A stretch of DNA of 64,000 bases from contig NZ_CDBW01000045.1 of NCBI RefSeq assembly GCF_000820145.1, forward strand, positions 62,001 to 126,000, given 5' to 3'. Shown in pieces: positions 8,702-17,256 of the stretch. The notes under the pieces are model-generated. The model was not told the origin of the DNA and did no database searches. It worked only from the letters and a program-made list of their open reading frames with translations. Origin of the DNA: Aeromonas sobria (GTDB taxonomy: Bacteria > Pseudomonadota > Gammaproteobacteria > Enterobacterales > Aeromonadaceae). A program made the translations under genes and the position numbers. The number at the start of each line of letters is the position of its first letter. Positions within the stretch are counted from its first letter, which is position 1.

Positions 8702-9964
8702 ATGATCCCAGTTACCGCGCTTGGCGCCATCGCTGCGCTCTCCATCGCCATCTTCCTTATTCTGAAGAAGGTTCCGCCGGCTTACGGCATGATCGTGGGT
8801 GCCCTGGCCGGTGGCCTGATTGGCGGTGCCGATCTGACCCAGACCGTTGCCCTGATGATCGGTGGCGCCCAAGGGATCACCACGGCGGTGATGCGGATCC
8901 TGGCGGCCGGTGTGTTGGCTGGCGTACTGATCGAATCTGGCGCCGCCACCACCATCGCCGAGACCATCGTCAAGAAGCTGGGTGAAACCCGTGCCCTGTT
9001 GGCGCTGGCGCTGGCGACCCTGATCCTGACTGCAGTCGGCGTGTTCGTGGACGTGGCCGTCATCACTGTCGCCCCCATTGCGCTGGCCATTGCCCGCCGT
9101 GCCGACCTCTCCAAGGCGGCCATCCTGCTGGCGATGATCGGCGGCGGCAAGGCGGGCAACGTGATGTCCCCCAATCCCAACGCCATTGCCGCGGCTGACG
9201 CCTTCCATCTGCCCCTCACCTCGGTGATGGCGGCGGGTATCATTCCGGGTCTGTTCGGTCTGGTGATGGCCTACTGGCTGGCCAAGCGTCTGAACAACAA
9301 GGGCAGCAAGGTTGCCGCCGACGAGGTGGTGAGCTTTGACGGTGCCAAGTTGCCGGGCTTTGCCGCTGCCATCAGTGCACCGCTGGTCGCCATCCTGCTG
9401 CTGGCCCTGCGTCCGGTCGCCGGTATCGTGGTGGACCCGCTGATTGCACTGCCCCTCGGCGGTCTGGTCGGTGCCCTGATGATGGGCAAGTTCAGCAAGG
9501 TGAACCAGTTTGCGGTCGCGGGTCTTGCTCGCATGGCGCCGGTCGCCATCATGCTGCTGGGTACCGGCACTCTGGCGGGCATCATCGCCAACTCCGGCCT
9601 GAAAGATGTACTGATCAGCGGTCTGACCGCCTCCGGTCTGCCCTCCTACCTGCTGGCGCCCATCTCCGGTGCCATGATGTCACTGGCGACCGCCTCGACC
9701 ACAGCCGGTACCGTGGTGGCCTCCAACGTATTCAGCTCCACCCTGATTGAACTGGGGATCAGCAGTCTGGCCGGGGCGGCGATGATCCATGCCGGTGCCA
9801 CCGTGTTTGACCATATGCCCCACGGCTCTTTCTTCCACGCTACCGGTGGCAGTGTCCACATGGGCGTGGGTGAGCGCCTCAAGCTCATCCCTTACGAAAC
9901 TGCGGTCGGTCTGACCATTGCAACTGTCTCCACCCTGATGTTTGGCGTGTTTGGCCTCGCCTAA
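8702..9964 (+). CDS. GntP-family organic-acid:H+ symporter
   Basis: A 420-residue inner-membrane permease with about 12 hydrophobic segments, belonging to the gluconate/glycerate (GntP) family (GAIAALSIAIFLILKKVPPA at the start; GGGKAGNVMSPNPNAIAAAD and HAGATVFDHMPHGSFFHATG as conserved loops). Since glycerate kinase follows after 9 bases, the substrate is probably glycerate or a related sugar acid; that is inferred from context. The ATG at 8702 lies 6 bases after AAGGTG; a GTG at 8693 overlaps that ribosome site and was rejected. Confidence 0.9.
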   Translation: MIPVTALGAIAALSIAIFLILKKVPPAYGMIVGALAGGLIGGADLTQTVALMIGGAQGITTAVMRILAAGVLAGVLIESGAATTIAETIVKKLGETRALLALALATLILTAVGVFVDVAVITVAPIALAIARRADLSKAAILLAMIGGGKAGNVMSPNPNAIAAADAFHLPLTSVMAAGIIPGLFGLVMAYWLAKRLNNKGSKVAADEVVSFDGAKLPGFAAAISAPLVAILLLALRPVAGIVVDPLIALPLGGLVGALMMGKFSKVNQFAVAGLARMAPVAIMLLGTGTLAGIIANSGLKDVLISGLTASGLPSYLLAPISGAMMSLATASTTAGTVVASNVFSSTLIELGISSLAGAAMIHAGATVFDHMPHGSFFHATGGSVHMGVGERLKLIPYETAVGLTIATVSTLMFGVFGLA

Positions 9965-9973
9965 GGAATTGAT

Positions 9974-11107
9974 ATGAAAATTGTTATTGCCCCCGATTCA
10001 TTCAAGGAGAGTCTGAGCGCCATGGCGGTGGCTGATGCCATCGAGGCCGGTTTTAAACAGGTGTTGCCGGATGCCACCTATATCAAATTGCCGATGGCCG
10101 ATGGCGGCGAAGGCACAGTGCAGTCACTGGTGGATGCCACCGGTGGTCACATTCTGCCGGTCGAAGTGACAGCGCCCCTTGGCAACAAGGTGCAGGGCTT
10201 CGTCGGCCTGCTGGGAGATGGCGAGCGCGCCGTCATCGAGATGGCCGCCGCTTCCGGCATCCATCTGGTGGCGCCCGAGCAGCGCAATCCGCTGCTCACC
10301 TCCAGCTTCGGCACCGGCGAGCTGATTCTGGCTGCGCTGGAGATGGGGGTGAAGCACCTGATCCTCGGTATCGGCGGCAGCGCTACCAATGACGGCGGTG
10401 CCGGCATGATCCAGGCGCTCGGTGGCAAGTTGCTCAAAGCGGATGGCACTTCTATTGCGCTGGGTGGTGCTGGTTTGGCCGAGCTGGCGACCATCGACCT
10501 GAGTGGCCTGGATCCGCGCTTGAGCGATCTGGTTATCGAGGTTGCGTGCGATGTGGATAACCCGCTGTGCGGCCCGAAAGGGGCCTCCGCGGTGTTTGGC
10601 CCGCAGAAGGGGGCGACCCCCGAAATGGTGGCGCAGCTTGATGGCTACCTTGCCCGTTACGCCGACTGCATCGAACAGGCGCTCGGCAAACAGGTGAAGG
10701 ATATTCCGGGGGCGGGCGCCGCCGGTGGCATGGGCGCCGCGCTGGTCGGCCTGCTCGGTGCCGAGCTCAAGCCCGGTATCCAGATTGTGATCGAAGCCTT
10801 GAAGCTGGCCGATGAAGTGGCCGATGCGGATCTGGTCATCACCGGCGAAGGTCGTATCGACAGCCAGACCATTCACGGCAAGACGCCAATCGGTGTCGCA
10901 CGTTGCGCCAAGCAGTTCGGCAAGCCGGTGATCGGTATCTCCGGTTGTCTGACCGACGACTGCGGTGTGGTACACGAGCATGGACTGGATGCGGTATTCG
11001 CAGTGGTCAACCGCGCCATGTCCCTGCCGGAAGCACTGGCCACCGCCAGCACCAATATCGAGCTGACCGCGCGCAACGTGGCCGCGCTCTATCGGCTGCC
11101 CCGTTGA
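9974..11107 (+). CDS. garK: Glycerate kinase (GarK/GlxK type)
   Basis: Phosphorylates D-glycerate with ATP to a phosphoglycerate, feeding glycolysis; in E. coli GarK/GlxK the product is 2-phosphoglycerate. The 377-residue protein starts KIVIAPDSFKESLSAMAVA and contains the type 1 glycerate kinase blocks KLPMADGGEGT, LGIGGSATNDGGAGM and ITGEGRIDSQTIHGKTPIGV. It has a good ribosome site (AAGGAATTGAT) and follows the permease by 9 bases, so the two form an operon likely controlled by the upstream cdaR. GarK and GlxK cannot be distinguished here. Confidence 0.93.
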   Translation: MKIVIAPDSFKESLSAMAVADAIEAGFKQVLPDATYIKLPMADGGEGTVQSLVDATGGHILPVEVTAPLGNKVQGFVGLLGDGERAVIEMAAASGIHLVAPEQRNPLLTSSFGTGELILAALEMGVKHLILGIGGSATNDGGAGMIQALGGKLLKADGTSIALGGAGLAELATIDLSGLDPRLSDLVIEVACDVDNPLCGPKGASAVFGPQKGATPEMVAQLDGYLARYADCIEQALGKQVKDIPGAGAAGGMGAALVGLLGAELKPGIQIVIEALKLADEVADADLVITGEGRIDSQTIHGKTPIGVARCAKQFGKPVIGISGCLTDDCGVVHEHGLDAVFAVVNRAMSLPEALATASTNIELTARNVAALYRLPR

Positions 11108-11208
11108 TCTGATTTGGTTGCCGCCCGATATTCGGGCGGCGGCCATCCCTTGGCCCGTGAGGGGCCATTCTCATTTGATGAGAAATCCGGTTGCCCTTAG
11201 CACTTTTC

Positions 11209-11234
11209 GCCGACCCATCGAGGTCGGCTTTTTT
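11209..11234 (+). terminator. Intrinsic terminator between garK and nnrU
   Basis: A 7-bp stem GCCGACC/GGTCGGC with a 6-base loop, followed by six T. An additional GC-rich hairpin without a T run lies just after the garK stop (about 11119-11143). Confidence 0.88.
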
Positions 11235-11334
11235 ATCTTCCTCCCTCTGCTGGCTTGCCGTCGTGCCACTGCTTTCTATAGGCGCACCTCTCCCTTTGCG
11301 GCATAGTGGTCGTACCAAGTACAAGGAGAGACTC

Positions 11335-11898
11335 ATGTTCCTGCTGACTCTGGGGGTTGCGCTGTTTACCCTGATCCATCTCTACCCCTGTTTTGCCGTG
11401 GCCCATCGGGCGCGGGTGCGCGAGCGGCTGGGTGAGAATCGCTACAAGGGGCTCTTCTCCCTGCTGGTGTTTGTCGCCATCGCCTGCATCATCGCGGGCT
11501 GGCGCAGTGCCAGTTCGTTGCCGCTCTACTTCCTGCCCGAGTGGGGGCCGATGACCATGACGGTGATGATGCCTTTCGCGCTGATCCTCTTCTTTTCCGG
11601 TCAGGGGCCCAACCATCTGCGCCGTTGGCTGGTGCATCCCCAACTGCTCGGCACCCTGCTGTGGGCGGTGGCCCATCTGCTGGTCAATAGCGAGGCGCGA
11701 TCGCTGGTGCTGTTTGGCGGCATCGGCTTGTGGGCGCTGGTGAGCATCATCTGGATTTCGGTGCGGGACTGGCAGCGATATCCCCGTCCGGCGGCTAACT
11801 GGACCGGCACCGGCATCAGCGTCGTGGCTGGCTTGGTGGCTACCGCATTACTGGTTTTCTGGGGCCACGGCTGGCTGACCGGCATTCCCCTGCATTGA
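11335..11898 (+). CDS. NnrU family membrane protein
   Basis: A 187-residue polytopic protein with five to six membrane segments. The first segment FLLTLGVALFTLIHLYPCF and the loop GQGPNHLRRWLVHPQLLGTLLWAVAHLLVN are NnrU family features (histidines within membrane segments). Family members were named for nitrite/nitric-oxide reduction clusters, but their molecular role is not established. ATG at 11335 follows ACAAGGAGAG. It precedes the gpx-like gene by 58 bases on the same strand. Confidence 0.85.
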   Translation: MFLLTLGVALFTLIHLYPCFAVAHRARVRERLGENRYKGLFSLLVFVAIACIIAGWRSASSLPLYFLPEWGPMTMTVMMPFALILFFSGQGPNHLRRWLVHPQLLGTLLWAVAHLLVNSEARSLVLFGGIGLWALVSIIWISVRDWQRYPRPAANWTGTGISVVAGLVATALLVFWGHGWLTGIPLH

Positions 11899-11956
11899 GA
11901 GTGAACTGCGGCTCTGGTAACCGCGTATGATGGACAAAACAAAAGGAGTCTTGGCG

Positions 11957-12493
11957 ATGAAATGGTTCACTCTGTTGCTGTTATTGGGGGCAGGTGCGGC
12001 CTCTGCGGCGTGCCCCGATTATTTCAATGTGGAGATGCGGGAGCTCAACAATGCCCAGCGCCACAACCTCTGTCAGCTGACCGAGGGCAAGGTGGTACTG
12101 GTGGTCAATACCGCCTCCTATTGCGGCTACAGCGGTCAGTTCCGCGATCTGGAGAAGCTCTACCAGAGCTACAAGGATAAAGGGCTGATTATTCTGGGCT
12201 TCCCCTCCAACGACTTCTGGCAGGAGGCGGGCAACGAGACCAAGACCGCCGAGGTGTGCCGTCGCGACTATGGGGTGACCTTCCCCATGTTCAATCGGGT
12301 GGCGGTGAGTGGCTCCGATGCGGTGCCGCTGTTCAAGGGGCTGGCGGCGGCCGCTGACGGCGATGAGCCGAACTGGAACTTCCACAAGTATCTGGTGGGG
12401 CGCGATGGCAAGCTGATCGCCAGCTACGGCGCCAACCAGAATCCGGCTGACGATCCCCTCAAACTGCAGATCACCCGGGCGCTGGGGCTCTGA
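11957..12493 (+). CDS. Periplasmic glutathione-peroxidase-family protein
   Basis: A 178-residue peroxidase-like protein with a signal peptide (MKWFTLLLLLGAGAASAA), which places it in the periplasm, unlike cytoplasmic BtuE. The active-site loop reads NTASYCGYSGQF with Cys56 where animal enzymes have selenocysteine. The second motif is GFPSNDF (Ser replacing the common Cys), a further Cys occurs in AEVCRRDYGVTFPMF, and WNFHKYLV completes the family pattern. It probably uses a thioredoxin-like donor rather than glutathione, which is inferred from non-animal homologues. Ribosome site AAAGGAG lies 8-9 bases before the ATG. Confidence 0.88.
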   Translation: MKWFTLLLLLGAGAASAACPDYFNVEMRELNNAQRHNLCQLTEGKVVLVVNTASYCGYSGQFRDLEKLYQSYKDKGLIILGFPSNDFWQEAGNETKTAEVCRRDYGVTFPMFNRVAVSGSDAVPLFKGLAAAADGDEPNWNFHKYLVGRDGKLIASYGANQNPADDPLKLQITRALGL

Positions 12494-12554
12494 CCCTACC
12501 CCTTGGCGGGCGGCTCTGGAATAATGGGCTCCCGCCACTCAATCTGGTTATTTT

Positions 12555-13511
12555 GTGCTGCAACGTCTCCCTCAAATGGTGATCTTCGATGCGCTGGTGC
12601 GCGAGCAGGGGATCTCTGCCGCCGCCCGTCGTCTCGGGGTCTCCAAATCCCATATCAGCAAGCAGCTGGCACTGCTGGAGACCACCCTCGGTGCTCAGCT
12701 GGTGCAGCGCACCACTCGCCGCTTCGTCCTGACCGAGCTGGGTCAGGAGTATGCCCGTCACTGCCATGCATTGGTGGCGGTGGCGCACGAGGCGGACTCG
12801 ATGATCGCCGAGCGGCGCGGCAAGGTGAGCGGCGTGCTCCATCTTGGGGTGGGTCAATCATTCGGCCGCCTCCACGTTCTGCCTCACCTCAAGGGGTTTC
12901 AGGACTGCTATCCCGAGCTGGAGCTGGAGGTCTCGCTGTTCGATCACAGAACCAATCTGGTGGATGAGGGGCTGGATCTCTGGCTCACCACCTATGAGGA
13001 CAAGCCCGAAGGGCTGGTAGGCCAACGGCTGGCCGACATCGGCTTCGTGGTGGCGGCCTCGCCGGATTACCTGCTGAGTCACGGCACCCCGCTCCATCCC
13101 AAGGATCTGGCCCAGCACAACTGCATCACCTACCAGAGCCGCGAACGCCGCTATCACCAGTGGTCGTTTCGCCAGGGCAAGGAGCGCCAGACGGTACAGG
13201 TGGCGGGCAACTATCGGGTGGATATGGCGGAAGCGGTGCGCGATGCGGCGCTGGCCGGTCTGGGCATCGCCTATATCGCCAACTACCTGCTGGACAAGGA
13301 GTTACAGAGCGGCAAGCTGATCCCGTTGCTGCCCGGGTGGCGGCCGAACCAGCAGATGGCGCTGCATGCCGTTTATGCCCGGCGCGAACACCTGGATCCC
13401 AAGATCCGGCTGTTCATCGATTTCCTCAAGGCTCGCTTTGGCGCTGAACCCTATTGGGAGCAGCGGTTGGCACCCTGGCTCGGGGGGAAATTGTCCGGCA
13501 CGGAGGAATAA
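12555..13511 (+). CDS. LysR-family transcriptional regulator
   Basis: A 318-residue regulator with an N-terminal winged helix (ISAAARRLGVSKSHISKQLALLETTLGAQLVQR, about residues 20-52) and a C-terminal periplasmic-binding-like effector domain. This layout is the CrgA/AaeR-like LysR branch. The target is unknown; nupC downstream is a candidate only by adjacency. The GTG at 12555 is taken as the start because the family usually has six to eight residues before the helix; an internal ATG at 12576 is possible. No strong ribosome site is visible. Confidence 0.88.
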   Translation: MLQRLPQMVIFDALVREQGISAAARRLGVSKSHISKQLALLETTLGAQLVQRTTRRFVLTELGQEYARHCHALVAVAHEADSMIAERRGKVSGVLHLGVGQSFGRLHVLPHLKGFQDCYPELELEVSLFDHRTNLVDEGLDLWLTTYEDKPEGLVGQRLADIGFVVAASPDYLLSHGTPLHPKDLAQHNCITYQSRERRYHQWSFRQGKERQTVQVAGNYRVDMAEAVRDAALAGLGIAYIANYLLDKELQSGKLIPLLPGWRPNQQMALHAVYARREHLDPKIRLFIDFLKARFGAEPYWEQRLAPWLGGKLSGTEE

Positions 13512-13588
13512 TCGTTTCCATATAAAAACTCTGGCTTTCGCATGAAACTAAAATTGAGCCAAATCAGCCAGTTGGCGCAACCGATATC

Positions 13589-13604
13589 GTGCAAACGTTT
13601 TTTC
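13589..13604 (+). promoter_or_regulatory. PurR/CytR-family-like operator upstream of nupC
   Basis: GTGCAAACGTTTTTTC contains the core GCAAACGTTT of the PurR-type operator (LacI family, consensus ACGCAAACGTTTTCGT); the right arm is imperfect. It lies about 90 bases before the nucleoside transporter gene, a sensible target for purine or nucleoside control. Confidence 0.4.
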
Positions 13605-13693
13605 CAACAAGCCTGTAACCAAGCGGACTTGCAGTGATGGGGTGAGAGGCGCAGAATCCGCGCCCATCTTTTGCCCCACCTGATGGAGTCCCT

Positions 13694-14890
13694 ATGATTG
13701 CCCTGCTCGGCATCCTGAGTATCCTGGCGCTTGCCGTGATCTGTTCTGATAATCGTCGTCGTATCCCGCTGCGAACAGTTGGCCTCGCCCTCTGCCTGCA
13801 AGTCATCTTTGCCGGTCTGGTGCTCTGGTTGCCTGCCGGTCAGCACGTGCTTAACGGGGTCAGCGAAAGCGTCAGTAGCGTGATCGGTTATGGTCAGGAG
13901 GGGATCGCCTTCCTGTTCGGTGATCTGGCCAAGTTCAAGCTGGGCTTCATCTTTGCCTTCAACGTATTGCCGGTCATCATCTTCTTCTCTGCGGTGATCG
14001 CCATCCTCTACCACATCGGCATCATGCCGCGGGTGATCGCCCTGCTGGGTGGTGGCTTGCAGAAGCTGCTGGGTACCGGCCGTGCCGAGAGTCTCTCCGC
14101 CACCGCCAACATCTTCGTCGGCATGGTGGAAGCGCCGCTGGTGGTCAAACCCTACCTCTCCAAGATGTCTGACTCCCAGTTCTTCGCGGTGATGAGCTGT
14201 GGTCTCGCCTCCGTCGCCGGTGGTACTCTGGTGGGCTATGCCAGCCTTGGGGTTGAGCTGAAATACCTGATCGCCGCCGCCTTCATGTCGGCCCCTGCCG
14301 GTCTGGCGATGGCCAAGATCCTGGTGCCGCCGAGTGCAGGCGAGGTCGATCACCATCAGGATGTGGTGATCCCCCGTGCCACCAACGTGATCGAAGCGGC
14401 GGCCGATGGTGCCATGTCCGGCCTCAATATCGCGGTGGCGGTCGGTGCCACCCTGCTGGCCTTCGTCGGCGTGATCGCCATGCTGAACGGCCTGCTCGGT
14501 TGGGCTGGCGGTCTGGTGGGGCTGGATCTGAGCTTCCAGGTCATTCTGGGCTGGCTGTTTGCTCCCGTCTCCTGGCTGATCGGTGTGCCTTGGGATCAGG
14601 CGCAGGCCGCTGGCGCGCTGATCGGTACCAAGATCGTGGTCAACGAGTTCGTCGCCTTCATTGGTCTGGTGCAGGATCAGACCCTGAGCGAGTCGAGCAA
14701 GGCCATCGTGACCTTCGCTCTGTGCGGCTTTGCCAACATCTCCTCCATGGCGATCCTGATCGGCGGTCTGGGCTCCATGGTGCCGGAGCGCAAATCCTTC
14801 ATCGCCCGTTACGGCATGCGCGCCATTCTCTCCGGCGTGCTGGCGAACCTGATGAGCGCCTGTCTGGCTGGTCTGTTCCTCGCGTTGTAA
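13694..14890 (+). CDS. nupC: Concentrative nucleoside transporter NupC
   Basis: A 398-residue inner-membrane nucleoside:cation symporter of the CNT family. It has the signatures ESLSATANIFVGMVEAPLVV and GTKIVVNEFVAF, and the gate-domain region ALCGFANISSMAILIGGLG. The length matches E. coli NupC (about 400). ATG at 13694 follows TGATGGAGTCCCT, a good ribosome site. The 182-base upstream interval holds a PurR-like box. It is monocistronic, ending in a strong bidirectional terminator. Confidence 0.95.
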   Translation: MIALLGILSILALAVICSDNRRRIPLRTVGLALCLQVIFAGLVLWLPAGQHVLNGVSESVSSVIGYGQEGIAFLFGDLAKFKLGFIFAFNVLPVIIFFSAVIAILYHIGIMPRVIALLGGGLQKLLGTGRAESLSATANIFVGMVEAPLVVKPYLSKMSDSQFFAVMSCGLASVAGGTLVGYASLGVELKYLIAAAFMSAPAGLAMAKILVPPSAGEVDHHQDVVIPRATNVIEAAADGAMSGLNIAVAVGATLLAFVGVIAMLNGLLGWAGGLVGLDLSFQVILGWLFAPVSWLIGVPWDQAQAAGALIGTKIVVNEFVAFIGLVQDQTLSESSKAIVTFALCGFANISSMAILIGGLGSMVPERKSFIARYGMRAILSGVLANLMSACLAGLFLAL

Positions 14891-14910
14891 CCAGGCGAGT
14901 GTCAGATTTG

Positions 14911-14950
14911 AAAACAACAAGGGCGCCGTGATGGCGCCCTTGTTGTTTTT
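14911..14950 (+). terminator. Bidirectional intrinsic terminator after nupC
   Basis: A long perfect stem (AAAACAACAAGGGCGCC, 14911-14927, with 14933-14949) with a 5-base loop. Its A-rich and T-rich ends allow use by nupC and by the converging gene ending at 14962. Confidence 0.95.
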
Positions 14951-14961
14951 ATCGCTCACAT

Positions 14962-15381
14962 TCAGTCGACGTAGAAGGTCTGCTGGAAGGTGAGGTTCTG
15001 TTGCTGCCCGCCGCCCATGATCTTCAGGGTGAACTGATAGGTATCTTCGTTGCGGTAGGGGAGGGTTGCCAGATAGTAGATGGCATCCCCCTCTTTTACC
15101 TCCTGAAAGCTCAGAGTGCGGATGGTGCCTGTCAGGTTCTTGGCCTCACCTGTGATCCCCACGGCTTGCGCCACTTTCTGCTTGTCCTGTACCGCGATAT
15201 TGATGATGGCGTTGTAGCGGCTGCGCTCCAGTCCATACGCCTTGGCAACCTCGGGGGTGAGGAAGCTGGAGTTGAAGGCGCTGTAGTGAACCTGCCAGGG
15301 CCCCAGCTCCTTCATCTGTTCTGCCTTGAGTGGCAGGGTCATCAGCAGTGCCAGTAAGCCACTCATCCAGACTGTTTTCAT
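14962..15381 (-). CDS. DUF4426 domain-containing periplasmic protein
   Basis: A 139-residue protein with a signal peptide (MKTVWMSGLLALLMTLPLKA). The mature part (ELGPWQVHYSAFNSSFLTPE, YGLERSRYNAIINIAV) matches the DUF4426 family found in gammaproteobacteria close to yggT-yggU-proC, as here. Function is unknown. It lies 43 bases downstream of yggU and may be the last gene of the proC-yggT-yggU transcription unit. Confidence 0.85.
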   Translation of the reverse strand: MKTVWMSGLLALLMTLPLKAEQMKELGPWQVHYSAFNSSFLTPEVAKAYGLERSRYNAIINIAVQDKQKVAQAVGITGEAKNLTGTIRTLSFQEVKEGDAIYYLATLPYRNEDTYQFTLKIMGGGQQQNLTFQQTFYVD

Positions 15382-15424
15382 CTGTCATCCCTCTCATATC
15401 TACGGTTGGCACAGGCCGACTCAT

Positions 15425-15727
15425 TCAGCCTTGCGGGTCATTCAGCAGTGCACTCACTTCTTGTGGCCACTGTTTGGGGCTGTCGATGGCGACGGTTTTG
15501 TGCCGTCCCAGCTCGCCCCGCACTATGGTGACCTGCCCCTTGGCCACCTTGAACTGCTTGGCCAGAAACTTGATCAGATGGCTGTTGGCCTGGCCATCGA
15601 CCGGCGGCGCCGTGATGGCCACTTTCAGCTCGTCGCCATGCAATCCGATGATCTGATCCCGACTCGCTTTGGGCTGGATCACCAGATGCAGTACCAGTTC
15701 ATCCCCTTGTTGCAGGACGGCTGGCAT
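15425..15727 (-). CDS. yggU: YggU family protein (DUF167)
   Basis: A 100-residue protein of the DUF167 family (LVIQPKASRDQIIGLHGDE, ITAPPVDGQANSHLIKFLAK, VRGELGRHKTVAI). Function is unknown, although the fold is known in several bacteria and archaea. Its ATG shares one base with the yggT stop codon (TGATG), implying translational coupling. Confidence 0.92.
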   Translation of the reverse strand: MPAVLQQGDELVLHLVIQPKASRDQIIGLHGDELKVAITAPPVDGQANSHLIKFLAKQFKVAKGQVTIVRGELGRHKTVAIDSPKQWPQEVSALLNDPQG

Positions 15728-16278
15728 CAAATCATCCACCACAGCTGGCCGAACAGGTCGCCCAGCAGGTAGTTGATGGCTTGCAGGCCGATAAAGGCGA
15801 CCAGCACCGACAGATCCAGTCCACCCAGTGCCGGCAGGATGCGGCGGATAGGGGCAAGGAATGGCTCGGTCAGCTGATGCATCACGTATTCGATGGGGTT
15901 GCGACCCTGGCTGACCCAGCTCAGGATGGCGCGGATCAGCAGTACCCAGAAGATCATCGAGCCCGCTTTTTTCAGTACGGTGAGGGCGGCGAACAGGCTG
16001 ATGTTGAGCCAGTCGGCCATCAGTACGTTCATGCTCTTGAGCAGCGCCAGCTTGGCGAAGGCGATGACCAGCGCCAGTACCACGGAGGCGAGATCGATGC
16101 CGCCAAAGCCGGGGATAACACGGCGCAGCGGGATCACCAGCGGATTGGTCAACTTGACCACCATCTGGCTCATCGGGTTGTAGAAGTCGGCGCGAGCCCA
16201 CTGCAACCAGGCGCGCAGCAGCACCACCATCAGGTAGAGATCAAAAACGGTGTTAATCAGAAAGTAAGCAGTGTTCAT
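15727..16278 (-). CDS. yggT: YggT family membrane protein
   Basis: A 183-residue inner-membrane protein with two tandem YGGT repeats, each a pair of membrane helices separated by a P-R-R motif (PLVIPLRRVIPGFGGIDL near residues 47-64 and PFLAPIRRILPALGGLDL near 138-155). E. coli YggT has been linked to osmotic tolerance and K+ uptake, but its function is not settled. It follows proC by 11 bases. Confidence 0.93.
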   Translation of the reverse strand: MNTAYFLINTVFDLYLMVVLLRAWLQWARADFYNPMSQMVVKLTNPLVIPLRRVIPGFGGIDLASVVLALVIAFAKLALLKSMNVLMADWLNISLFAALTVLKKAGSMIFWVLLIRAILSWVSQGRNPIEYVMHQLTEPFLAPIRRILPALGGLDLSVLVAFIGLQAINYLLGDLFGQLWWMI

Positions 16279-16289
16279 CTGGGCTCCTG

Positions 16290-17114
16290 TTAGAAGAGTG
16301 TTTCCATTTCGGCGGCGCGAGCAACGGCAGCCTGCATGGCGTGGGCAGTTAGCGGCATCAGCCCCTGCTGCTGGAAGGTGTTGATCGCCTCAAAGGTGGT
16401 GCCACCCTTGCTGGTGACCTGCTCACGCAGGGTCTGCAGCGATATATTTGGGTTTTGCTCCACCATGGCGGCTGCCCCCAGCGCGGTTTGTTGCACCAGC
16501 AGGCGTGCCTGCTCGGGTGAGAAGCCCATCGCCTCTGCCTCTTCGGCGATGGCCTGCATAAAGAGAAAGAGGTAGGCCGGGGCACTGCCCGCAGCGGCAA
16601 TAACGCCGTTAATACCGGACTCCTGCTCCACCCAGAGGGTTTTACCGACGGCCAGCATCATCTGCTCGGCAAAGTCGCGATCGCTGGCGGCAATATGCTC
16701 GGGGGCATAGAGGCCGGTCATTCCCAGACCCAGCAGGGCCGGGGTATTGGGCATGGTGCGGATGATGCGGTGGTGGCCACCGGCCATCTCGCCAAGGCGC
16801 GCCACCTTGATACCGGCTGCGATGGAGATCAGCAGCTTGCCTTCAAGGGAACCCAGCTCGGCAACCAGCGCCGCCAACATACCCGCCATCAACTGCGGTT
16901 TGACCGCCAGCACGATCACCTCGGCATTGCGGGCCGCCTCAATATTGGACTGGGTGATGCGAATGCCGTAGTCACTGGCCAGCGCCTGCAGCTTGGGCAG
17001 GCTTGGGTTGGCGGCAGTGATCTGCCCGGCGGGGTAGCCCGCCTTGACCAGTCCGGCAATGATGCTGCGGCTCATGTTGCCCGCGCCGATAAAGGCCAGA
17101 GTTCTATGCTGCAT
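16290..17114 (-). CDS. proC: Pyrroline-5-carboxylate reductase ProC
   Basis: Catalyses the last step of proline synthesis, reducing 1-pyrroline-5-carboxylate with NAD(P)H. The 274-residue protein opens with the Rossmann motif FIGAGNMSRSIIAGL and has the family block QTALGAAAMVEQNPNISLQTLREQVTSKGGTT split across the C-terminal domain. ATG at 17114 is 6-7 bases after AGGAG. Upstream is a small overlapping reading frame with its own ribosome site (17104-17193), so translation may be coupled. First gene of proC-yggT-yggU. Confidence 0.95.
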   Translation of the reverse strand: MQHRTLAFIGAGNMSRSIIAGLVKAGYPAGQITAANPSLPKLQALASDYGIRITQSNIEAARNAEVIVLAVKPQLMAGMLAALVAELGSLEGKLLISIAAGIKVARLGEMAGGHHRIIRTMPNTPALLGLGMTGLYAPEHIAASDRDFAEQMMLAVGKTLWVEQESGINGVIAAAGSAPAYLFLFMQAIAEEAEAMGFSPEQARLLVQQTALGAAAMVEQNPNISLQTLREQVTSKGGTTFEAINTFQQQGLMPLTAHAMQAAVARAAEMETLF

Positions 17115-17193
17115 CAGATGCTCCTGTTGCACATGCGGTCACGGCACAGCCTGTGCTGCCTGCACAGGCTAACGCCAACATTCGGTGTTCCAT
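17104..17193 (-). CDS. Putative 29-codon leader ORF overlapping the proC start
   Basis: On the minus strand an ATG at 17193 follows AACAGGAGCGTTTG, a textbook ribosome site. The frame encodes 29 residues rich in Ala, Cys, Gly and Thr and stops 8 bases after the proC ATG in another frame. The same AACAGGAGC..TGATG context occurs before proC itself, so the arrangement could be a partial duplication of the proC start region or a true translationally coupled leader. There is no proof it is translated. Confidence 0.35.
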   Translation of the reverse strand: MEHRMLALACAGSTGCAVTACATGASDAA

Positions 17194-17256
17194 CAAACGC
17201 TCCTGTTGATGAAGTCGCTGCAAGGGGCGGATGTATCTGTTATCCGCCGGCCCTGC

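Noticed and set aside
13451..14959. 502-codon minus-strand frame opposite nupC
   Set aside because: Antisense shadow; composition (His, Gln, Asp-rich, no hydrophobic core) is typical of reversed membrane-protein genes.
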